Shown in pieces: positions 1-5,874 of a stretch of 5,874 nucleotides of DNA. Each line of letters begins with the position of its first letter. Position 1 is the first letter of the stretch. Below the pieces are notes generated by a model. The model was not told the origin of the DNA. It worked only from the letters and a program-made list of their open reading frames with translations, and did not search any database. The position numbers were made by a program, and so were the translations under genes. Origin of the DNA: Candidatus Arcticimaribacter sp. (GTDB lineage Bacteria > Bacteroidota > Bacteroidia > Flavobacteriales > Flavobacteriaceae); NCBI GenBank assembly GCA_011526275.1, contig WTJP01000047.1, positions 1 through 5,874 on the forward strand, written 5' to 3'.

Positions 1-503
1 TGCTCATGGGCTATTCCTTGGGGAAAGTGCAGCGCTTATTGAAACACCTCGACCCGAGCATAGGGAAAATATACACCCACGGTGCGACGGAAGAAATGAC
101 GACCGTCTTACGCCACTTTATCGACTTCCCCCCAACCGAACGCATTACCCGCGACACCACCAAAAAAGAGATCGAGGGAAACTTGGTGCTTGCTCCTCCT
201 GCTGTTTTGGGGAGTGCATGGGTAAAGAAATTGGGGAAACTCTCTACGGGCTATGCCTCGGGCTGGATGGCCTTTCGCGGGGCACGCAGGCGGCGAGCCG
301 TGGACCGCGCCTTTGTCCTTTCCGACCATGCCGACTGGAAGGGACTACTATCCGCTATCAAAGCTACGGGCTGTGAAAATGTAATCACCACCCACGGCTA
401 TACCGATATCTTCGCACAGTATTTACGCGAGCAAGGCTGGAATGCCCGCACCGAAAAAACACAATATGAAGCGGAAACGCTCGAAACCGCCGCTGCCGAA
501 TGA
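1..503 (+). CDS. Ligase-associated DNA damage response exonuclease, MBL/beta-CASP fold (5'-truncated)
   Basis: This is the C-terminal part of a protein that starts before the window. The frame is open from base 3 and ends at TGA 501-503, giving about 166 residues. Family members are roughly 330-350 residues, so about half is missing, including the HxHxDH metal-binding motif of the metallo-beta-lactamase core. Visible family marks are YSLGK near the left edge, the ASGWM segment followed by an arginine-rich stretch (about 261-300), SDHADW at 321-338 (the His fits beta-CASP motif B), and a THG at 390-398 (the His fits motif C). These match the group first annotated as mRNA 3'-end processing factor-like and later as the DNA-ligase-associated exonuclease. 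The family is inferred to trim DNA ends before ligation. Its stop overlaps the ligase start by four bases, which supports a shared operon. The family call is firm; the polarity and substrate cannot be read here. Confidence 0.93.
   Translation, partial: LMGYSLGKVQRLLKHLDPSIGKIYTHGATEEMTTVLRHFIDFPPTERITRDTTKKEIEGNLVLAPPAVLGSAWVKKLGKLSTGYASGWMAFRGARRRRAVDRAFVLSDHADWKGLLSAIKATGCENVITTHGYTDIFAQYLREQGWNARTEKTQYEAETLETAAAE
500..503 (+). other. ATGA stop/start overlap, exonuclease to ligase
   Basis: The ligase ATG (500-502) overlaps the exonuclease TGA (501-503). The bases just upstream are C/G-rich and contain no Shine-Dalgarno-like purine tract, so the ligase is probably translated by ribosomes that have just terminated on the exonuclease. 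This also supports ATG 500 as the ligase start. Confidence 0.75.
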
Positions 504-2083
504 AACGATTTGCCCAGCTCATTGAACAACTCGACAGCACCAATAAAACCAATCAAAAGGTCGCTGCGCTCACCCACTACTTCCAAGAAGCACCGAAAGA
601 AGATGCCTTGTGGGCGGTCGCCCTTCTTTCGCACCGTCGTCCTTCACGACCCGTTACCACCACCCTTATGCGTCAATGGGCAGCAGAAATTTCGCAATTA
701 CCCGAATGGCTGTTTGAAGAATCCTACCACATCGTGGGCGACTTGGCCGAGACCATTGCCCTCTTGGTACAGCAACAGGGGACTGGAGATGCGCCTAGCC
801 TTAGCCAATGTATAGAAGAAATTATCGCCCTTAAACCAAAAACAGAAGAAGAGAAAAAAAGCTATATCCTCAACCGCTGGAAGGGGCTGAATAACTTTGA
901 ACGCTTTGTCTTTAATAAAATCTTAACCGGAGGGTTCCGCATTGGTGTGAGTCAAAAGTTAATGACCCGCGCGCTTTCCAAAGCGGTGAATATCGAAGAG
1001 AATATCTTGGCCCACCGCCTCATGGGGCAATGGAGTCCACAAAGCACCAGCTTCGATGAGTTGATCTTAAACCCCAATCCGGAAGATCACATCTCGCAAC
1101 CCTATCCCTTTTTCTTGGCCTATGCACTGGAGGAGGGTTTTCAAGAAAAAGAAAATCCCAGCCATTGGCACATCGAACACAAATGGGACGGGATGCGTGC
1201 CCAACTAATTGTCCGTCAAGGGAAGGCATTTCTGTGGAGCAGAGGGGAAGAACTCATTACCGATAAATTCCCAGAATTGGCGGTTTTAGCAGAACATCTT
1301 CCTCACGGAACAGTCGTTGACGGAGAGTTACTCCCCTTTAAAGACGGGCAAATTGGCGATTTTAACGCCCTCCAAAAACGCATCGGTCGCAAAACCGTAT
1401 CACAAAAATTGCAGCAAGAGGTACCCATCAGCATCATGCTTTACGATCTTTTGGAATGGGGCGGAGAAGACCAACGTCAGCTCCCCTTGCACCAACGCCA
1501 AAAACTGTTGCGCGAATTATATCAAAAGCTTCCGGAAGAATTACCGCTAATGCTTTCAGAGGTGTTGCACTTTTCTTCTTGGGATGCCGTTGCCCAAGAA
1601 CGCGAACGCGCACAAGAAATGCGCAGTGAGGGACTTATGTTAAAACACAAAGACTCCCCCTATGCGGTAGGACGAAAAAAAGGGACCTGGTGGAAATGGA
1701 AATCAGACCCCAAAACCATCGACGCTGTCTTGACCTATGCCATGCGCGGTCATGGGCGGAGAACCAACCTCTACACCGATTATACCTTTGCCCTATGGCA
1801 GGGGGAAGAACTGGTCACCTTTGCCAAGGCCTACTCGGGGCTTACCGATGCTGAAATCAAAAAGGTGGATCAATTTGTAAAACAAAATACCACCGATCGT
1901 TTTGGCCCTGTGCGGCAGGTAAAACCCGAACTGGTCTTTGAAATTGCTTTTGAAGGCATTGCTGCTTCTTCCCGCCACAAGAGTGGAGTAGCGGTGCGCT
2001 TCCCGAGAATCTTACGCTGGCGACACGATAAAAAAATGAAGGAGGCCAACAGCTTGGAAGACCTCAAAAAACTATTGCCGTGA
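500..2083 (+). CDS. ATP-dependent DNA ligase, ligase-cassette type
   Basis: A complete 527-residue ligase that seals nicks through an enzyme-AMP intermediate. Residues about 1-190 form the helical DNA-binding domain. The nucleotidyltransferase core follows: motif I KWDG at 228-231 with K228 as the AMP-accepting lysine, R233 just after it, motif Ia SRGE with R248, motif III VVDGE at 272-276, motif IIIa MLYDLLEW at 313-320, motif IV EGLMLK at 377-382, and motif V WKWK around 398-401. An OB-fold domain occupies about 410-520, ending in a basic segment with RFPRILRWR. No key residue is missing. The length and the domain order (DNA-binding, adenylation, OB) match the bacterial ligase family found next to an exonuclease, a helicase and a phosphoesterase. 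It lacks the polymerase and nuclease modules of LigD, and no Ku gene is visible. ATG 500 overlaps the previous stop; the gene ends at TGA 2081-2083. In this family the ligase is accessory to the NAD-dependent replicative LigA. Confidence 0.97.
   Translation: MKRFAQLIEQLDSTNKTNQKVAALTHYFQEAPKEDALWAVALLSHRRPSRPVTTTLMRQWAAEISQLPEWLFEESYHIVGDLAETIALLVQQQGTGDAPSLSQCIEEIIALKPKTEEEKKSYILNRWKGLNNFERFVFNKILTGGFRIGVSQKLMTRALSKAVNIEENILAHRLMGQWSPQSTSFDELILNPNPEDHISQPYPFFLAYALEEGFQEKENPSHWHIEHKWDGMRAQLIVRQGKAFLWSRGEELITDKFPELAVLAEHLPHGTVVDGELLPFKDGQIGDFNALQKRIGRKTVSQKLQQEVPISIMLYDLLEWGGEDQRQLPLHQRQKLLRELYQKLPEELPLMLSEVLHFSSWDAVAQERERAQEMRSEGLMLKHKDSPYAVGRKKGTWWKWKSDPKTIDAVLTYAMRGHGRRTNLYTDYTFALWQGEELVTFAKAYSGLTDAEIKKVDQFVKQNTTDRFGPVRQVKPELVFEIAFEGIAASSRHKSGVAVRFPRILRWRHDKKMKEANSLEDLKKLLP
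2080..2083 (+). other. GTGA stop/start overlap, ligase to helicase
   Basis: The helicase GTG (2080-2082) overlaps the ligase TGA (2081-2083). No ribosome binding site is visible in the preceding 20 bases. A start here gives an N-terminus of KKVADWF before the RPQPFQ helicase entry motif, which is what the family shows. Translational coupling is inferred. Confidence 0.72.
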
Positions 2084-4497
2084 AAAAAGTTGCCGATTGG
2101 TTTAAAGCACGCGACTGGCGTCCACAGCCCTTTCAAAAAGAATGTTGGAAGGCCTATGGGGAGGGTAAAAACGGCATGCTCCACGCCCCTACCGGGAGCG
2201 GAAAAACCTATGCGCTTTGGGGCGGAATTCTACAAGAAGCCCTAGAGCAGCAACAGCACCCCAATGGAATACAAGCCTTGTGGATTACCCCACTAAGGGC
2301 ATTGGCCGTGGAAATTCAACAAGCTACCCAGCGCATGACCCAAGACCTTTGCCCTGAATTGAAGGTCGCCCTACGAACGGGAGATACTTCACAAAGTGAA
2401 CGCGCCAAACAAAAACGAAAACCCTCCTTCGGCTTGGTCACCACCCCAGAAAGTTTGCACGTACTTTTGAGTACCAAAGACCATCAAAAAGAGTTTAAGC
2501 AATTAAAAGTAATTGTCGTCGATGAATGGCACGAACTCTTGGGGTCAAAACGGGGAGTGCAAATCGAACTGGCCATTGCCTATTTGCGGTCTTTCCTCCC
2601 GCAACTGAAAGTCTGGGGGATTTCGGCCACCCTTGGGAACAAAGAACTGGCGCGGGAAATTCTACTAGGCCCCATCGAGAATTACACTACCGTTGAAGCG
2701 AAAATCAATAAAAAAATAAAGGTCAAATCCATCCTCCCCAAAAGCATGGAGAGCTTTCCTTGGCGGGGACATTTGGGCTTGCACCTCCTTCCCCAAGTCT
2801 TAAAATTGGTGCAGAAAAACAAGACCACCCTCATCTTTACCAACACCCGTGCACAGTGTGAGATTTGGTTTCACCGTTTACTAGAAGCCGATCCCAATTT
2901 GGCAGGAAATATCGCCATGCACCACGGGAGTATCGATAAAAAAATTCGCCTTTGGGTGGAAGACGCCTTGCGCGAAGAACAGCTCAAGGTGGTGGTGTGT
3001 ACTTCTAGCTTAGATTTAGGAGTGGATTTTAGTCCGGTAGAAAACTGCATTCAAATTGGGAGTCCCAAAGGAGTTGGTCGATTCATCCAACGTGCAGGAC
3101 GCAGTGGGCACCGACCCAAAGCAGGGAGTACCATTCACTTTCTCCCTACCCATGCTATGGAACTCATCGAATCGGTGGCCTTGCAACGCGGGATAGAAAG
3201 CCAGCAAATCGAAGACCGCATTCCCTACCTCAACGCCTATGATGTTTTACTGCAGTTTTTGATGACCCTTGCAGTGGGAAGCGGCTTTCAGCCCAAACAA
3301 TTGCTTCCCATTATTCAGCAAACCTTTTGCTATCAAACCTTGGACGAAACCCAATGGCAGTGGATGATCAACTTTTTGGTGCAAGGGAGTCAAAGCCTAG
3401 AACATTATGACGAATACAAAAAGGTAAATGTACTTGAAGACGGACGAATAAAAGTCTTAAACCGAGGTATTGCCATGCGCCATCGCCTTTCTATGGGAAC
3501 CATCGTGAGCGATGCCGACTTAAAAGTGCGCTACCAAAAAGGGGGCTACTTGGGTACTGTGGAAGAGTGGTTTGTGGCCAAGCTCAAACCGGGAGATGTG
3601 TTTACTTTTTCCGGACGAAATTTAGAACTCATCCGCATGCACAACATGGAGGTCATCGTAAAGAAGTCCAAATCGGGGAAAGCAAGAATCCCCGCTTGGA
3701 TGGGAGGGCGCATGAGCTTTAGCGCTCATTTGAGTGATTTACTAAAAAAAGCCCTCTTCGAAGAACGCAACAGCAGTACCCCTGAATTTAAGGCCCTGAG
3801 CCCGGTGTTTCAGCAGCAACAAAAAGAATCCATCGTGCCCCAACCCAACCAATTCCTCATCGAACGCTTTCAAACCAGAGAGGGGTACCATACCGTTTTT
3901 TATCCGTTCGAAGGCTATGCCATTCACGAGGCCATGGCCAGTTTAATGGCCTACCGCATTAGCCTGCTCTCGCCCATTACGTTCAGTATGTCGTTCAACG
4001 ATTATGGCTTTGAGTTACTGTCCGACCAAGCCTTTGAACGGGAAGATTTTATGGACAATAATTTATTGACCCCTGAACACCTGCTCGACGATTTGGAAAA
4101 AAGCATCAACGTGTCTGAAATGGCACGCCGTCGCTTTCGCGATATCGCCGTAATCTCGGGCTTGGTTTTTCAAGGATTTCCCAACAAACCCATTAAAGCC
4201 AAACACCTGCAAAGTGGATCACAGTTGTTCTTTGATGTCTTTAAAGATTACGAACCCGATAATCTACTTTACCAACAAGCTTTGGAGGAAACCTTTGATC
4301 ACGGGATGGAACGCGGCCGTATGACACAAGTTTTTGAAAACATCCAAAAACAGACGATTGTATGGCGGGAATGCAGCCAACCCACCCCCTTTTCTTTCCC
4401 CCTCATCACCGACCGGATTCGCGCCAAACTCTCTTCGGAAAGTGTGGAAGACCGCATCAAAAAAATGTATCTACAACTCGAAAAAGCCGGCCAGTGA
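2080..4497 (+). CDS. Ligase-associated DEXH-box helicase (Lhr-core type)
   Basis: A complete 805-residue superfamily 2 helicase from GTG 2080 to TGA 4495-4497. RecA domain 1 has PFQ at 17-19 (Q-motif-like), Walker A APTGSGKT at 36-43, motif Ia TPLRALA at 70-76, TTPES at 121-125, motif II DEWH at 148-151 and motif III SAT at 182-184. RecA domain 2 has LIFTNTR at 251-257, HHGS at 281-284, SSLDLGVDF starting at 309, and motif VI QRAGRSGHR at 337-345. The rest, about residues 380-800, fits the winged-helix and C-terminal Lhr domains, including PAWMGGR at 538-544, where W540 may be the equivalent of the DNA-contacting tryptophan of Lhr helicases. Lhr-core enzymes are ATP-driven 3'-to-5' translocases that prefer 3'-tailed duplexes, including RNA:DNA hybrids in studied members. 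It lacks the long C-terminal extension of full Lhr (about 1,500 residues). It is expected to unwind or remodel ends for the neighbouring nucleases and ligase. All catalytic motifs are intact. Confidence 0.97.
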   Translation: MKKVADWFKARDWRPQPFQKECWKAYGEGKNGMLHAPTGSGKTYALWGGILQEALEQQQHPNGIQALWITPLRALAVEIQQATQRMTQDLCPELKVALRTGDTSQSERAKQKRKPSFGLVTTPESLHVLLSTKDHQKEFKQLKVIVVDEWHELLGSKRGVQIELAIAYLRSFLPQLKVWGISATLGNKELAREILLGPIENYTTVEAKINKKIKVKSILPKSMESFPWRGHLGLHLLPQVLKLVQKNKTTLIFTNTRAQCEIWFHRLLEADPNLAGNIAMHHGSIDKKIRLWVEDALREEQLKVVVCTSSLDLGVDFSPVENCIQIGSPKGVGRFIQRAGRSGHRPKAGSTIHFLPTHAMELIESVALQRGIESQQIEDRIPYLNAYDVLLQFLMTLAVGSGFQPKQLLPIIQQTFCYQTLDETQWQWMINFLVQGSQSLEHYDEYKKVNVLEDGRIKVLNRGIAMRHRLSMGTIVSDADLKVRYQKGGYLGTVEEWFVAKLKPGDVFTFSGRNLELIRMHNMEVIVKKSKSGKARIPAWMGGRMSFSAHLSDLLKKALFEERNSSTPEFKALSPVFQQQQKESIVPQPNQFLIERFQTREGYHTVFYPFEGYAIHEAMASLMAYRISLLSPITFSMSFNDYGFELLSDQAFEREDFMDNNLLTPEHLLDDLEKSINVSEMARRRFRDIAVISGLVFQGFPNKPIKAKHLQSGSQLFFDVFKDYEPDNLLYQQALEETFDHGMERGRMTQVFENIQKQTIVWRECSQPTPFSFPLITDRIRAKLSSESVEDRIKKMYLQLEKAGQ
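4494..4497 (+). other. GTGA stop/start overlap, helicase to pdeM
   Basis: The pdeM GTG (4494-4496) overlaps the helicase TGA (4495-4497), repeating the arrangement at the ligase/helicase junction. No Shine-Dalgarno sequence is seen. The overlap decides the start: an in-frame ATG at 4362 would add 44 residues lying wholly inside the helicase gene with no family counterpart. Confidence 0.75.
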
Positions 4498-5138
4498 AAA
4501 CCATAGCAATTGCCAAAAATCACTTTTCCCTTCACCCAAGTGGTGCGGCCTACTGGCAGGAAAAAAAGACCCTTTTGTTGGCCGATGTCCACCTGGGGAA
4601 AGTCGCCCACTTTCGGAAAAACGGGATTGCCGTACCCCGGAAAGCCGAAGGTGCCTTTTACAAGAAAATGGAAAGCTTGTTTCAAACCTTTGCCATTGAA
4701 CGTATTCTTTTCTTGGGAGATTTGTTCCACAGCGACCAAAACAACGCATGGCATTTATTTGCTGCATGGGTTGAGCAACAAAAAGCTGAACTGGTTTTGG
4801 TAGAAGGCAACCACGATGTTATCCCAAGTTGGAAATTCGAACAGTTAGGTCTTAAGGTGGTGGAAAGCCTCACCGAAGAAGCGTTCTTCTTTACACATTT
4901 CCCCACAGCAAAAGAGGACCACTTTGTTTTTTGTGGCCATGTACACCCCGGGGTAAAACTCAAAGGTGCTGGACTACAACGACTCTCCCTCCCCTGCTTT
5001 TACCAAAGTCAAAACCAACTTATTCTCCCTGCCTTTGGCGCCTTTACTGGCCTACATTTACTGCAAGCCAAAGAAGGGGATCGTGTCTTTGTGACGACAG
5101 GAAAAGAAGTGGTGGAGTTTGGAGAAAAAATGCATTAA
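4494..5138 (+). CDS. pdeM: Ligase-associated DNA damage response endonuclease PdeM (calcineurin-like metallophosphoesterase)
   Basis: A complete protein of 214 residues, the usual size for the family. The binuclear-metal phosphoesterase motifs appear in order: DVHLGK at 31-36 (the D-x-H metal ligands), GDLFHS at 75-80, GNHD at 105-108, a histidine in THFP at 134-137, and GHVHPG at 148-153. The N-terminal LHPSGAAYW (13-21) is typical of the ligase-associated branch and supports the GTG 4494 start. There is no signal peptide or membrane segment, so it should be cytosolic. A homologue from a Pseudomonas putida cassette has been reported as a manganese-dependent DNA nuclease, so a DNA end-processing role is likely. 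The exact activity of this protein is inferred. It is the last gene of the four-gene overlapping cassette and stops at TAA 5136-5138. Its final codons contain part of the putative promoter for the next gene. Confidence 0.95.
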   Translation: MKTIAIAKNHFSLHPSGAAYWQEKKTLLLADVHLGKVAHFRKNGIAVPRKAEGAFYKKMESLFQTFAIERILFLGDLFHSDQNNAWHLFAAWVEQQKAELVLVEGNHDVIPSWKFEQLGLKVVESLTEEAFFFTHFPTAKEDHFVFCGHVHPGVKLKGAGLQRLSLPCFYQSQNQLILPAFGAFTGLHLLQAKEGDRVFVTTGKEVVEFGEKMH

Positions 5139-5152
5139 GCAAGTTATCTTTG
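5119..5152 (+). promoter_or_regulatory. Candidate Bacteroidota-type promoter for mfd
   Basis: TATCTTTG at 5145-5152 matches the Bacteroidota -7 element TAnnTTTG exactly. A TTG at 5119-5121 (within TTTG 5118-5121) lies 23 bases upstream, at the long end of the accepted spacing for the -33 element. It sits at the only gap in the window, with the -33 element inside the end of pdeM. Transcription would begin about 5157-5160, within a run of eight A residues (5154-5161), leaving a leader of only about 10-20 bases. Two other TAnnTTTG matches inside the ligase gene lack a properly spaced TTG. Because the consensus is short, this is a prediction. Confidence 0.6.
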
Positions 5153-5177
5153 CAAAAAAAAGAGCGCTATCGACCCG

Positions 5178-5874
5178 TTGTATCGTGCCTTTGCTGCATC
5201 GCCTTCACAAAAAAGCTTGGAAGAGTTGTTTTTGGGAACTTCCCCATCCCTACACCTAAAGGGTGCAGTGGGTTCTGGACTAAATTTTAGGTTGGCCGAT
5301 GCCTTTGACCGCCACCAAAAAAACCTACTCCTCATTTGTGAGGACCGAGAAAAAGCGGCCTACCACCTCAACGACTTGGAACAACTGTTGGGGCAAGAAA
5401 GCGTACTGTTTTTCCCTTCAAGTTACCGTAAACCCTACCAAACCGAAACCACCGACAACGCCAACGTGCTTTTGCGATCGGAGGTTTTAAACACCTTAAG
5501 CAACTCCAAAAAACCACGGGTGATTGTCACTTATCCGCAAGCGGTTTTTGAAAAAGTAGTTTCCCAATCTACCCTGCGAAAGAATACTTTGGAGGTGGTA
5601 AAAGGGAGTCAGCTTTCCTTGGAATTTGTCAACGAGGTTTTGTTTGACTACCAATTTGAACGGGTGGATTTTGTCTCACAACCGGGAGAGTTTTCGGTGC
5701 GTGGAGGAATCATCGACGTGTTTTCGTTCGCCAATCAACACCCCTACCGCATTGAATTTTTCGATGAAGAAGTGGAAAGTCTCCGCAGTTTCGATGTGGC
5801 GACACAACTCTCCATCGCTTCCCTCGATAAAATAAAATTACTCCCCAACACCAGCGAAGGCTTTAAGCGCGCAA
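5178..5874 (+). CDS. mfd: Transcription-repair coupling factor Mfd, N-terminal part (3'-truncated)
   Basis: About 232 codons of a protein usually 1,100-1,150 residues long; the frame is still open at the window end. Mfd displaces RNA polymerase stalled at DNA lesions and recruits UvrA, directing excision repair to transcribed strands. The visible part is the UvrB-like N-terminal module. It has a degenerate Walker A-like HLKGAVGSG (26-34), which is normal for Mfd because this domain does not bind ATP. LNDLEQLLG and FFPSSYRKPYQ (from about 78) follow, then ERVDF with FSVRGGIIDVF (172-182) and RIEFF, all characteristic of Mfd/UvrB. The RNA-polymerase-binding and translocase domains lie outside the window. 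The start is uncertain: no ATG occurs in this frame after the pdeM stop. TTG 5178 is the first standard alternative start, but a non-standard ATC at 5169 would give IDPLYRAFAASP, closer to the family's N-terminal length. It is in the same frame as pdeM but separated by TAA 5136-5138. Confidence 0.93.
   Translation, partial: MYRAFAASPSQKSLEELFLGTSPSLHLKGAVGSGLNFRLADAFDRHQKNLLLICEDREKAAYHLNDLEQLLGQESVLFFPSSYRKPYQTETTDNANVLLRSEVLNTLSNSKKPRVIVTYPQAVFEKVVSQSTLRKNTLEVVKGSQLSLEFVNEVLFDYQFERVDFVSQPGEFSVRGGIIDVFSFANQHPYRIEFFDEEVESLRSFDVATQLSIASLDKIKLLPNTSEGFKRA

Noticed and set aside
892..899. TAACTTTG inside the ligase gene, a match to the TAnnTTTG promoter element
   Set aside because: No TTG lies at suitable spacing upstream and there is no gene start just downstream, so a chance match is likely.
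1783..1790. TACCTTTG inside the ligase gene, another TAnnTTTG match
   Set aside because: No upstream TTG at suitable spacing; it encodes the Tyr-Thr-Phe-Ala part of the OB-fold domain.
1870..2184. Minus-strand open frame of 104 residues over the ligase/helicase junction
   Set aside because: It is antisense to conserved C-terminal ligase and N-terminal helicase sequence with no start signals or known domain.
4362..4493. Upstream ATG extension of pdeM by 44 residues
   Set aside because: It lies entirely within the helicase coding sequence and encodes Pro/His-rich sequence with no family resemblance. GTG 4494 overlaps the helicase stop exactly as at the neighbouring junction and gives the normal protein length.
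4299..4754. Minus-strand open frame of 151 residues across the helicase/pdeM junction
   Set aside because: It is antisense to two well-supported genes, shows no recognisable domain, and has composition expected of a shadow frame.
5139..5161. Small hairpin GCAAG-TTAT-CTTTGC followed by a homopolymer, considered as a terminator
   Set aside because: The stem is only about five pairs with a bulge and is followed by A rather than T on the coding strand, so it cannot be an intrinsic terminator for pdeM. It overlaps the promoter element.
4931..5290. Plus-strand frame of 119 residues spanning the pdeM end and the mfd beginning
   Set aside because: It overlaps conserved pdeM residues (GHVHP region) and the mfd N-terminal region in another frame, and the predicted protein is Pro/Thr/Cys-rich without motifs.

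Overview
The window looks like a chromosomal DNA-repair locus from a member of the Bacteroidota, most likely the Flavobacteriia. The evidence for that is the style of the Mfd and helicase proteins, the absence of Shine-Dalgarno sequences at every gene start, and a Bacteroidota-type promoter (TTG, 23-base spacer, TATCTTTG) at the only intergenic gap. Every gene is on the + strand. Coding density is nearly total, the longest non-coding stretch is about 39 bases, and I see no RNA genes, mobile elements, CRISPR arrays or terminators.

Layout: (1) positions 1-503, the C-terminal half of a metallo-beta-lactamase/beta-CASP exonuclease of the DNA-ligase-associated type. (2) 500-2083, a complete ATP-dependent DNA ligase. 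(3) 2080-4497, a complete Lhr-like DEXH helicase. (4) 4494-5138, a complete calcineurin-like metallophosphoesterase, PdeM. (5) 5119-5152, a candidate promoter, partly inside the end of pdeM. (6) from about 5178 to the window end, the N-terminal fifth of Mfd, the transcription-repair coupling factor.

The first four genes are the known but little-studied ligase-associated DNA damage response cassette (exonuclease, ligase, helicase, nuclease/phosphoesterase). Each junction is a 4-base stop/start overlap (ATGA, GTGA, GTGA), so they form one operon with probable translational coupling. The enzymes suggest a complete break-processing route: the helicase unwinds, the two nucleases trim ends, and the ligase seals. 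The real in vivo substrate is not established. mfd follows directly, apparently from its own promoter, and has no ATG anywhere in its visible reading frame, so its true start is uncertain (TTG at 5178, or a non-standard ATC at 5169).

I did not find a wholly undescribed system. The observations most worth checking are the mfd start, the promoter with an A8 tract at the predicted transcription start, and the strict four-gene coupling.
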